Assembly (NCBI GenBank): GCA_021777375.1
Contig: JAJYDV010000007.1
Span: forward strand, 1-32,229
Reading direction: 5' to 3'
Source of the DNA: a bacterium
GTDB lineage: Bacteria > Patescibacteriota > Saccharimonadia > Saccharimonadales > UBA4665
Length of the DNA stretch: 32,229 nt
Position numbers and translations under genes: made by a program. Shown here piece after piece: positions 1 to 6,933 of the stretch. Each line of letters opens with the position of its first letter. Position 1 is the stretch's first letter. The notes under the pieces are model-generated. The model did not search any database. It was not told the DNA's origin and was given only the letters and a program-made list of their open reading frames with translations.

Positions 1-633
1 ATCAAAGATTTTAAGGATGCTCAGGATAAATTTAGCAAGCAAGGTCTGAATGCTAATCAAATGATTGAGTGTAATCCTGCCTTAGCGAACAAACCTGAAG
101 AGTCGATTATCCTAAGAAAGGATGAACTTGCTCATATGGGGCTAAATCCGATTACCGTCTTAAATGGTTACCCTTCACTTTTAAATATTTCATCAAAAAC
201 CCTTAAGTTTAGGTATCGAGTCCTTTTGAGTACCGCGCGCGCCTGGGGAGTAGAGAATTATTCTTTGGTCACAAACGACATTATTGAACAGTATCCAGCC
301 CTGCTTAGCTACACTAGTGATCGAATTAGAATTTTAGCACGCATTTTAAGTCAGAGCCTTAAACGTGGAAGTGAGCTTGAAATTAGCCAAATACAAAACT
401 TGGTCCGCTTTAAACTAGAACCGACAATAGCTAGTTACTTAGAGGCAAAAGAGAGTTTTCCGATACAAGCTGAAGAAATTGTTAAACAGAGTGCGCGGCA
501 TTTAAAAACCGACAAAACCCGGTTATTAAGCATCATACATGACAAGAAATATGCCTCCGACCCGGTGGTAAAAAGGTTTGTTCGGAGTATGGAAGGGCAC
601 AAACTAACTACTGATCACCAGGAACCAAATTAA
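1..633 (+). CDS. mTERF-like helical-repeat protein, 5' end outside window
   Basis: The frame is open to the left edge, so the start is missing; 210 codons are visible and the ATG at 61 is internal. Three tandem units of about 33 residues are seen, starting near residues 14, 46 and 82. Each has a Gly-Leu/Val turn, then a Pro preceded by Asn or Tyr (NPAL, YPSLL, YPALL), then a helix rich in Arg and Leu. This pattern matches the mitochondrial transcription termination factor (mTERF) repeat, a pair or triplet of helices that in eukaryotic organelles binds nucleic acid. Residues 120-210 are helical and basic without clear repeats. No signal peptide can be judged. The end overlaps the convergent WhiB gene by four bases. 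Family membership rests on the repeat pattern only; another alpha-solenoid is the alternative. If it is an mTERF protein, a nucleic-acid-binding role would be expected. Confidence 0.55.
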   Translation: MKDFKDAQDKFSKQGLNANQMIECNPALANKPEESIILRKDELAHMGLNPITVLNGYPSLLNISSKTLKFRYRVLLSTARAWGVENYSLVTNDIIEQYPALLSYTSDRIRILARILSQSLKRGSELEISQIQNLVRFKLEPTIASYLEAKESFPIQAEEIVKQSARHLKTDKTRLLSIIHDKKYASDPVVKRFVRSMEGHKLTTDHQEPN

Positions 634-986
634 ACCCAGGCTTCAACACTAAGGTCAGATGGCGCATCCGGACAGATTGGTTCTATCTTTTTAATCAATC
701 GTAACTCTCGCTCATCTAGACCACCCCAAACTCCGAATTTCTCGTCATTTTCAATAGCATACCTTAAACAATTTAAACCAACTACACAGTGTACACAGAC
801 TTCTTTAGCTTCAGCTACATCACTGCTGGTTGCACCGTAAAAAATCTCATCATCCATGCCGCGGCATTCGCTCCTCTTAGTCCAATCAACATCAGCCTCC
901 GGTCGAGCCGTTAAAGCTAAGTACTTGCGTTTAGCAAGCTGGACTCGACGATAATGCTCAAATTTTGATTCCTGATGATTCAACAT
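630..986 (-). CDS. WhiB-family iron-sulfur transcriptional regulator
   Basis: This 118-residue protein has the WhiB signature: four cysteines in the spacing C-X22-C-X2-C-X5-C (residues 41, 64, 67, 73) followed by the G-[VI]-W-G-G turn at 85-89 and a basic stretch. WhiB proteins hold a 4Fe-4S cluster on these cysteines and act with the primary sigma factor as redox- or nitric-oxide-sensitive regulators in Actinobacteria. I chose the ATG at 986 because AGGAG lies nine bases upstream; a TTG at 992 is also in frame but only three bases from AGGAG. All four cluster cysteines are present. It follows the response regulator on the same strand, with its own extended -10 between them. The family call is firm; the target genes are unknown. 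Confidence 0.93.
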   Translation of the reverse strand: MLNHQESKFEHYRRVQLAKRKYLALTARPEADVDWTKRSECRGMDDEIFYGATSSDVAEAKEVCVHCVVGLNCLRYAIENDEKFGVWGGLDERELRLIKKIEPICPDAPSDLSVEAWV

Positions 987-1026
987 TTGCAAAGTCTCCT
1001 AATTATGTCATAGATGCACTAAAGCA

Positions 1027-1035
1027 GTATAGCAG
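1027..1035 (-). promoter_or_regulatory. Extended -10 promoter of the WhiB gene
   Basis: Read on the minus strand this is TGCTATACT, an extended -10 element (TGN plus TATACT), about 40 bases before the WhiB start. No good -35 is present. The same nonamer precedes the genes starting at 10766 and 20574. Confidence 0.5.
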
Positions 1036-1043
1036 TTAATTTC

Positions 1044-1063
1044 TTGAAGTCTAGTAGCTTCAA
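1044..1063. promoter_or_regulatory. Inverted repeat upstream of the WhiB -10
   Basis: TTGAAG and CTTCAA are separated by eight bases, just upstream of the WhiB -10 element. It could be an operator, or a weak terminator of the response regulator gene; there is no T-run on the minus strand, so an operator is slightly favoured. Confidence 0.35.
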
Positions 1064-1076
1064 ATTCAATGATTCT

Positions 1077-1556
1077 TTATCCTTGAGTAGTGTGGTCGCC
1101 GAGCTGAATCGTTCCTTCGTCTTCCTTAGTTTCAAGGAGTACGTCTTCTTTTTGGTCAGCCGGCTTTAATATGTTATCTACCAGCTGATCCAGCTGGTTA
1201 TTAGATAAGTTTGCCTTTACGGCGTACCCTTCAATCCCCATGTCACGCAGTCCAGCTGGTGCATCAGATTCATTAAGATTAGAGATAATAAATACTGGGA
1301 TTGTCCGGCCCCAGCTGCTTTTGCGCATGGTCTCAAGAATTTGGTCACCGGCAATCTTTGGCACCATTAAGTCAAGAAGGACTAAATTAGGGAGTTCTTT
1401 CTCGATGATGTTAAGCGCCGCTACCCCATCGTAGGCAGTAAAACAAATGTAACCGAGAAGTTCAAGCCGTGTTTTATAAATGTCCGCAAGGCTTACGTTA
1501 TCTTCAACAATAACTATTTTTTGTGATCGACCGAATTGAGTGGTGTTGTTGTCCAT
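1077..1556 (-). CDS. Stand-alone response regulator (CheY-like receiver)
   Basis: The 159-residue protein is one receiver domain (about 13-130) plus an acidic tail of about 28 residues, with no DNA-binding or enzymatic output domain. The phosphorylation site is complete: acidic pair E18/D19, acceptor D62 in LLDLMVPK, S92 and K114. It would be phosphorylated by a histidine kinase, which is not in the window. It lies upstream of WhiB on the same strand. A TATACT hexamer (1564-1569, minus) ends seven bases before the ATG, so the transcript may be leaderless. Output by protein-protein contact is an inference from the lack of an effector domain. Confidence 0.9.
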   Translation of the reverse strand: MDNNTTQFGRSQKIVIVEDNVSLADIYKTRLELLGYICFTAYDGVAALNIIEKELPNLVLLDLMVPKIAGDQILETMRKSSWGRTIPVFIISNLNESDAPAGLRDMGIEGYAVKANLSNNQLDQLVDNILKPADQKEDVLLETKEDEGTIQLGDHTTQG

Positions 1557-1563
1557 AACTAAC

Positions 1564-1569
1564 AGTATA
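1564..1569 (-). promoter_or_regulatory. -10 element of the response regulator
   Basis: Minus-strand TATACT followed by seven bases and the ATG at 1556. Transcription would begin at or next to the start codon, and no ribosome binding site is visible. Confidence 0.4.
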
Positions 1570-1615
1570 TTCTAAGCATTAGCATTAGTGAATGACTATA
1601 CTCATTTTTTAAATA

Positions 1616-2245
1616 TTAGACTTTTCTAATCCGCGCTTTGACTGCCCGGCGATAAATTATCCTCCCGGCAATTAGACAAATCGTAGCAATTGTCAGATAG
1701 AGTTCAACTTTCAGAAATATATTTATGTAGCTGCTGCCATAGTAGGCAATTAAAGCCCAGAAATTTACCCAAACTGCCGCTCCTAGGATGTTAAAAGAAA
1801 GAAATTTAACCCAGCGCATCTCACTAATACCAGCAATAATGCCGTTGAGTTGCCTAAGACCATCTATGAAACGCGCACCGGCAACTATTTTCCCGCCATG
1901 ATTATTAAAGTAAGTCTGAGCCTTATCTAAGCGCTCGTTAGTTAGAAGAATATATCTTCCCCACCGCTCAACAAGCGGTCGCCCGCCCAGCCTGCCTATC
2001 GAATAGCCGACATTATCGCCTAGTACGGCCGCCGCGAAACCAATTAAAATTACTAAAATAATATTCAGCTTGCCAAGACCGGCGTAAAAAGCAGCAGCTA
2101 CTAACACAGTCTCTCCAGGCACCGGCAAGCCGAAGTCTTCTAGAAACATTAAGCCGGCCAAAGCTAAGTATCCGTATTGACTGATCACTGGGGCCAAGGC
2201 CTGGATATAGCTTGGAATGTTTTGCGCAGACTGAATATTATGCAT
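1616..2245 (-). CDS. DedA-family membrane protein
   Basis: The 209-residue protein has the DedA/SNARE-associated (VTT) features: EDFGLPVPGE near residues 37-46, a GDNVGYSIGRLGG block near 75-87, the FxxHGGKIVxGARFxxGLRxL segment near 114-130, and hydrophobic helices to the C-terminus. DedA proteins are inner-membrane proteins linked to lipid-carrier recycling and membrane homeostasis; some members flip undecaprenyl phosphate or phosphatidylethanolamine. Both the conserved acidic and Arg residues are present. It is 97 bases after the methyltransferase on the same strand. A TAGAAT preceded by TGT on the minus strand is a plausible promoter. Substrate is unknown. Confidence 0.9.
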   Translation of the reverse strand: MHNIQSAQNIPSYIQALAPVISQYGYLALAGLMFLEDFGLPVPGETVLVAAAFYAGLGKLNIILVILIGFAAAVLGDNVGYSIGRLGGRPLVERWGRYILLTNERLDKAQTYFNNHGGKIVAGARFIDGLRQLNGIIAGISEMRWVKFLSFNILGAAVWVNFWALIAYYGSSYINIFLKVELYLTIATICLIAGRIIYRRAVKARIRKV

Positions 2246-2342
2246 TGACTACTTCTAAATAACTAACCCTATTCTAACAGCGTCTAGATTAATTAGCGCC
2301 GCCGGTTTTTGGTAATTTAAGTATCAGAGGTACTGGTAAAAT

Positions 2343-3104
2343 CTATCCCTTCTTAACTAGGAAGAAAATGCTTGGTCCAAAATTTGCATAAGCCAGCGGA
2401 CGCTGCGCAACCTTCTCAACACCCAAAAGTGCCGACATCGGTAAATTCTCCTTAAATACTCGGTGGCGCAAATTAGAAACCGATAGCTTTTCTAAAACCC
2501 TAAGGCCCTGCTCCTCTAACTGATGCTCAATGGTCTTTGGGTTGTGGTTCACAAAAGGAGTGTCGTCTTCCGCTCCGTTAGCGTGTACGCCAACAGCAAC
2601 CGGCTCACTTGGCACGGCTTTAAGTTGTTTTAAGTAGCGCATTCGGTTAACGAAGTGCGCCTCACTGGCAATCTCAATTACCGACTCCGCTCCGGGCTTT
2701 AGGGCGCGGGCAATTTCGCTAAACACTGGATTGGGGTTCGGAAGGTGATGGGAAACCCTTATCATGGCTAAAAAATCTAGCGAGGCGTCTTCAGCAGGTA
2801 CATTATCTTTCTCTTGTTGCTGAACAAACTTAACATTTAGTCCAGCTAACTTCTCTTTTGCAATAGCCAGCTGCTTCTTAGAAGGATCTACTAAGATTAC
2901 CTGGTCTGAATATTCAAGTAGTGTCGGGGTTAGCCGGCCATAGCCGCCCCCGTAATCCATGGCCAACTTATAATGCCTTCCCTCAAGCAGCTTTTTAAAG
3001 GCAATTAACTCGGCTTCATGTTCATAGTCACGACCAACCCAAAAGTCCCGGTAATCGTGGTTATTATCATCGTAGAAATCAATCTTATTGTCGTCTTTAA
3101 CCAT
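2343..3104 (-). CDS. SAM-dependent class I methyltransferase
   Basis: The 253-residue protein has a Rossmann methyltransferase core: motif I DYGGGYGRL, then an acidic VDPSKKQL end of strand 2, and a MIRVSHHLPNP block typical of the Methyltransf_11/25 group. The start is set at the ATG at 3104, with AGGA nine bases upstream; a TTG at 3122 gives six more residues but lacks spacing. It lies 45 bases after the RnfD-FNR gene and may share that transcript. The substrate is not evident; quinone, lipid or tRNA modification are all possible, and nothing here decides between them. Confidence 0.8.
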   Translation of the reverse strand: MVKDDNKIDFYDDNNHDYRDFWVGRDYEHEAELIAFKKLLEGRHYKLAMDYGGGYGRLTPTLLEYSDQVILVDPSKKQLAIAKEKLAGLNVKFVQQQEKDNVPAEDASLDFLAMIRVSHHLPNPNPVFSEIARALKPGAESVIEIASEAHFVNRMRYLKQLKAVPSEPVAVGVHANGAEDDTPFVNHNPKTIEHQLEEQGLRVLEKLSVSNLRHRVFKENLPMSALLGVEKVAQRPLAYANFGPSIFFLVKKG

Positions 3105-3149
3105 ATTAATTAGTCCTAACAAAGTTATTTAGCTGACGACTTCACTTTT

Positions 3150-4673
3150 CTATGAGTATCCAGAGAAGAAGTCAACCTTTATGTTAGCACGACTTACACC
3201 ATTATCGATTAGTGATCGTTCTAAGTCCCTAATTAGATTTGGCGGACCGGAAATATATATCTTGCGCGAGTCAATGTCTGAGACTAGATGCTGCAACATT
3301 CTGCTGTTAAGTCTTCCCTTAACTGCCCCCTTAAGACCTTCTTTGGCTGTTCCGTTGGATAAAACATAGTGGATGCGCAGTTTAAAATCTGCTTCAGCTT
3401 GCGCAAATACTTCTTTGTAGGCAATCTGTTCAGCCGATCGTGCCGCATAAACCAAGACTATGTCGCGCCGCTCTTTAGTATCGATTAGGTACTTGATCAT
3501 GCTACGAAATGGAGTAATACCGATACCGCCGGCAATAAATAGCAGCTTCCTTGATGTGTCGTTAGGCAGTACAAAATCACCTTCAAGTCGAGAGGCGACA
3601 ATCATATCTCCTCTTTCAATGTCAGCTAGTGCTATCTTATAGCTACTGCTTTGATCATAGAAACGTACTCCAATGCTCAGGTTGGATTCAGTGGGTGAAG
3701 ACGACAAGGTGAAATAGCGTCGTGCACCGCGGCTGTCCATCTTAGTATGTGGCAATGTAAACTCCATATACTGACCCGGTAAATAACTTAGCGACCTTTC
3801 TGGAGCGAAAACAAACTCAGCTGAGTCCTTAGTAATCCGGTACTTTTGTCTTAAAGTCGGCATTATTGAACCCTTGCTGCTAACTAAAAAGGCATACAAG
3901 TTGCCAATTAACAACGCAGCCTCTGGAGTTGAGTAGTAATGTCCGATATGGAACTTCGGTGCCATGACGGCGCCAACTAAAATGCCATAGAATATCCTTT
4001 TAAGCTTAGTGTCCGGTGAGCTATATGGCTCGGTAAGCATTACAAAACCTAGGAACAACAAACCTGAGCTAAGTAACATATTTTTTAGATCTATACCGAC
4101 GTTAGAACCAGTTTGGAGCGAGAAGAAAGCAGTAGTAAAGGTGCTCGCAAGCAAAAAGCTGACTAGCATCGATTCACGTCGTACTTTACGGATAATCAGC
4201 AGGCCTCCAATCAGCACGAATGGGAACATTGAGGTGGTCGCTACCCACCAGTCCGCGGATTGGTGCGGTCCGATAGCCGTTAAGAACACGGCGACTGCTG
4301 CCGGGTTAAAAATATGCTTCTTATGGTAAGTGATTAAATACTTTGAAGCCATCGCTAGACCGGCGGCAGCAAGGACAAACAATAAGCCATAGCCATTTAG
4401 GCTAGGCGGCATTATTAAAGCTAAAATTAGTCCGGTAATAATTGACGATTCGGGGTTAACCGACGTCTTAAAAAAGTAGGCCAGGATCTTATTGATGACA
4501 TAGCTTGCGCTAACTAGTAAAACGCTGGAGATAACAATGTCAATTGCCGATAGGTGAAGGATTCCGACAGAGCTGAAGCCAGCAGCAACTAATAGCAGGC
4601 CGATCAGGTAATAGATCAGTAGCCGGTACATCGTTACTTTGTTAATTAATGGATCAATCCACTTAAACCACAT
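3150..4673 (-). CDS. RnfD-like membrane domain fused to a ferredoxin-NAD(P)H reductase domain
   Basis: The 507-residue protein has two parts. Residues about 10-265 are eight to ten membrane helices like RnfD/NqrB, with the FNPAAV (122-127) and TEPYSSP (214-220) segments. Residues about 275-507 form a complete FNR module: FAD motif RRYFTLSSSP (318-327), NAD(P) motif GGIGITPF (382-389), SGPPNLI (475-481) and an aromatic C-terminus. I see no SGAT flavinylation motif in the membrane part. The ATG at 4673 overlaps apbE by 11 bases; the frame is open to 4826, but those residues only shadow apbE. With the adjacent FMN-binding protein it would carry electrons from NAD(P)H across the membrane. This is inferred from domains and neighbours; the final acceptor is unknown. 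Confidence 0.85.
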   Translation of the reverse strand: MWFKWIDPLINKVTMYRLLIYYLIGLLLVAAGFSSVGILHLSAIDIVISSVLLVSASYVINKILAYFFKTSVNPESSIITGLILALIMPPSLNGYGLLFVLAAAGLAMASKYLITYHKKHIFNPAAVAVFLTAIGPHQSADWWVATTSMFPFVLIGGLLIIRKVRRESMLVSFLLASTFTTAFFSLQTGSNVGIDLKNMLLSSGLLFLGFVMLTEPYSSPDTKLKRIFYGILVGAVMAPKFHIGHYYSTPEAALLIGNLYAFLVSSKGSIMPTLRQKYRITKDSAEFVFAPERSLSYLPGQYMEFTLPHTKMDSRGARRYFTLSSSPTESNLSIGVRFYDQSSSYKIALADIERGDMIVASRLEGDFVLPNDTSRKLLFIAGGIGITPFRSMIKYLIDTKERRDIVLVYAARSAEQIAYKEVFAQAEADFKLRIHYVLSNGTAKEGLKGAVKGRLNSRMLQHLVSDIDSRKIYISGPPNLIRDLERSLIDNGVSRANIKVDFFSGYS

Positions 4674-5400
4674 AAGCCTTAAATCCTTGGGTAAATGTTG
4701 CGTGACCAATATTATCAATCTGGTATCCTTCAAACCCGGGCAAACTGGCAATAAAACTAATTCCTTTTTTGCCCATTGCAAAGGCCGCAGTCGCAAACCG
4801 GTCGGCTTCAAAAATATTCGGGCCAATGACGGTTAGACTAGAAACGCCGCTAGGACTCCGGTGATCATTAAGCGGATTATAGATATGTTCGCCACGGATA
4901 TATGTACCACTGGTTGCAACACCCTGGCCACTTAACTTGATTACCTTTACTACCTCCTGCAGATTAAAGGGGTTGCGAATACCGATTATCCATGGTTCAT
5001 ATTGATCATTTAACCCCTCCGTTTGGATGTCACCTCCGGCTTCAACATAAAAATTACTCAAGCCTTCACTTTTAAGGATTTTAGCGGCATTATCTATCGC
5101 CCAACCTTTAACTAGTCCTGACGGGTCAAGCGTTCCGTCGCTCCGGGAAATGTCAAAATAGCCGCCGCTGATTTCTTTAGTTTGCTTGCACAAAGCGAGT
5201 ACTTCTTCCATCTCGGAGGACAGTTTTGCTGTTCCTTCCGATCGGTTATATTTCATGAGCTCGCTTTGCTCTTTATATGGGCTAAAGCGTCGATCTACCT
5301 GTCTAAAGTAGCCAAATAGTTTATCAAATGGAGCTTGATCTTTAGTCCCAACTATTTCAACCGTAATCGGCATCCCCATGATAATTTTAGTTTGCTTCAC
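4663..5400 (-). CDS. apbE: FAD:protein FMN transferase
   Basis: ApbE cleaves FAD and attaches the FMN part through a phosphoester bond to Ser or Thr of target proteins. The 245-residue protein keeps the family motifs: DPSGLVKGWAID (92-103), EAGGDI (120-125), ATSGTY (162-167), H172 followed by NP, and the D200/T204 pair that helps hold magnesium. It has no signal peptide or lipobox and is about 80-100 residues shorter than secreted enterobacterial ApbE, so it may work in the cytoplasm, although its likely target domain faces outward. It lies 24 bases after the FMN-binding protein gene and overlaps the RnfD-FNR gene. The family call is secure. Confidence 0.93.
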   Translation of the reverse strand: MKQTKIIMGMPITVEIVGTKDQAPFDKLFGYFRQVDRRFSPYKEQSELMKYNRSEGTAKLSSEMEEVLALCKQTKEISGGYFDISRSDGTLDPSGLVKGWAIDNAAKILKSEGLSNFYVEAGGDIQTEGLNDQYEPWIIGIRNPFNLQEVVKVIKLSGQGVATSGTYIRGEHIYNPLNDHRSPSGVSSLTVIGPNIFEADRFATAAFAMGKKGISFIASLPGFEGYQIDNIGHATFTQGFKAYVV

Positions 5401-5424
5401 GTTTTTAAAAATTTAGGGGGTCTT

Positions 5425-5916
5425 TTAGGCTTTATTTAATGCTGCTTGAAGAGACTGGACGAAGGCCTGCGATGTGAAAGTAGCGCCGGTAATCAGCTGA
5501 ACGTTGGCGTTTTGGGTTTGAATGGTTTCTTGTTGCAGATAAGGCATAACCTGCTGATTAATGTAAACCGAAGTGGAATGCGTGTTCGGGTACTGCAAAA
5601 ACTTAACATTCGTAATCCGGCCGTTACTAATGGATACTGAGACCTGAACGTTGCCGTAATAAGCATCCGCCACGCTACCAATATAAGTCCCATCTTTGTA
5701 TTTAGAGCTGTTTGCCGGGGGTGAAGAAGGTGGTGCGGCAGTTGCAGCCGTAGTATTTGAAGTTGCCGCGGAAGTGGATGTTGATCCACCACTTTTAGTA
5801 TTACTACTGCTGAGCAAATCGGCCGGTTTTGGAATAACCGGCTGCTGGTGCCTGATGCCTAATGAGTAAATAAGGTAGACTCCGAAAATGCCAAAACCAA
5901 TTACTGCTTTCTTCAT
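5425..5916 (-). CDS. Membrane-anchored FMN-binding protein (likely ApbE substrate)
   Basis: The 163-residue protein has an N-terminal membrane anchor (4-21), a Ser/Thr/Ala/Pro-rich linker (33-70) and an FMN_bind domain (72-163) like the NqrC/RnfG and PplA modules. The flavinylation motif is TGAT at 143-146, in LITGATFTSQAF, with T146 the expected FMN acceptor. The linker would let the flavin domain reach away from the membrane or through the wall. AGGG lies upstream of the ATG with good spacing. It is the first gene of a likely operon with apbE and the RnfD-FNR fusion, which supply the modifying enzyme and the electron donor. The first residue of the motif is Thr instead of Ser, a common variant. 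Confidence 0.9.
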   Translation of the reverse strand: MKKAVIGFGIFGVYLIYSLGIRHQQPVIPKPADLLSSSNTKSGGSTSTSAATSNTTAATAAPPSSPPANSSKYKDGTYIGSVADAYYGNVQVSVSISNGRITNVKFLQYPNTHSTSVYINQQVMPYLQQETIQTQNANVQLITGATFTSQAFVQSLQAALNKA

Positions 5917-5979
5917 AATTTACCCTATAATGCCTAAGCTTCCTGTAGATAAGCTGATGTGGGAACTTTGATTCACTTG

Positions 5980-5988
5980 TGCTAGTAT
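5980..5988 (+). promoter_or_regulatory. Extended -10 promoter of galU
   Basis: TGCTAGTAT: an extended -10 (TGC plus TAGTAT) 15 bases before the galU ATG. It would give a leader of about nine bases. Confidence 0.35.
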
Positions 5989-6003
5989 CAACTACGTAAC
6001 GAT

Positions 6004-6906
6004 ATGACTAACAAAGTAACCAAAGCCGTCATTGCGGCGGCCGGTTTCGGTACTAGGTTTTTGCCTCAAACTAAGGCGATGCCTAAAGAGATGCTGCCCC
6101 TAGTAGACAAGCCCATAATTCAATATGTTGTCGAAGAATTAGTCAGTGTCGGAATTGAAGATATTGTTATTGTCACTGGACAGAACAAACGCAGCATTGA
6201 GGATCATTTTGATAAACCAAGTGAAGATTTAGTTTTAAACATTAAGAATGGCGGCGACAGTAAGGCTAAGCTTTTAGGAATGGTGGAAGATATTGCTAAT
6301 TTGGCAAACTTTATCTATGTTCGCCAAAAAGGCCCATATGGTAACGGCACACCGCTATTAAACAGTGAGCACTTAATTGGCGACGAACCGTTTATCTTTA
6401 CTTGGAGCGATGACTTTATCCGGGCTAACCCGGCCCGTTTTCAACAAATGATAGATGTCTATAAGCGCTATAAATGCCCGGTACTGAGCGTCGTCCCGGT
6501 TAGCGCTGACTCGGATTATGAAAAGTACGGCTTCGCCGGTGGCGAACAATTGGAAAACGGAATAATTAACGTTAGCAGCATTATTGAGAAACCGGGACGC
6601 GCCAATACACCGAGTAATCTAGCAACCGTAAGTGGTTTTATCTTAACACCGGATATTTTTAAATACCTCCGCCAAGCTCAAGCTAATTTGGCTCCGGGTG
6701 CTGAGCTCTACAGCAATGACGCCTTAAAATTAATGCTGGCCGACAATAAACAAATTGTAGCTTGCGAAATTCAAAACGGACGTTACTATGATGCCGGCAA
6801 CAAATTAGACTACATTAAAGCGGTAATTGAGTTTGCTCTCATGCAAGACGATCTACGTGAACCGTTAACCGCTTTTATACATTCGCTTACAGAGAAAAAG
6901 CAGTAG
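6004..6906 (+). CDS. galU: UTP--glucose-1-phosphate uridylyltransferase
   Basis: This 300-residue enzyme makes UDP-glucose from UTP and glucose-1-phosphate in the cytoplasm. The nucleotide-binding loop AAAGFGTRFLPQTKAMPKEMLP (residues 11-32) and the following VDKPIIQYVVEE match GalU/HasC enzymes, and the length is normal. Also present are the GNGTPLL segment that contacts the nucleotide and the WSDDF acidic site. It is divergent from the FMN-binding protein gene, with 87 bases between them, and converges on the exporter gene at 6934. UDP-glucose could feed the glycosyltransferases further right, but that link is only positional. Confidence 0.95.
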   Translation: MTNKVTKAVIAAAGFGTRFLPQTKAMPKEMLPLVDKPIIQYVVEELVSVGIEDIVIVTGQNKRSIEDHFDKPSEDLVLNIKNGGDSKAKLLGMVEDIANLANFIYVRQKGPYGNGTPLLNSEHLIGDEPFIFTWSDDFIRANPARFQQMIDVYKRYKCPVLSVVPVSADSDYEKYGFAGGEQLENGIINVSSIIEKPGRANTPSNLATVSGFILTPDIFKYLRQAQANLAPGAELYSNDALKLMLADNKQIVACEIQNGRYYDAGNKLDYIKAVIEFALMQDDLREPLTAFIHSLTEKKQ

Positions 6907-6933
6907 CTTAAAATTAGATTTTACAAATATGAC

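Noticed and set aside
4674-4826. N-terminal 51-codon extension of the RnfD-FNR gene
   Set aside because: It lies wholly inside apbE in another frame, and the ATG at 4673 overlaps the apbE stop as expected in an operon.
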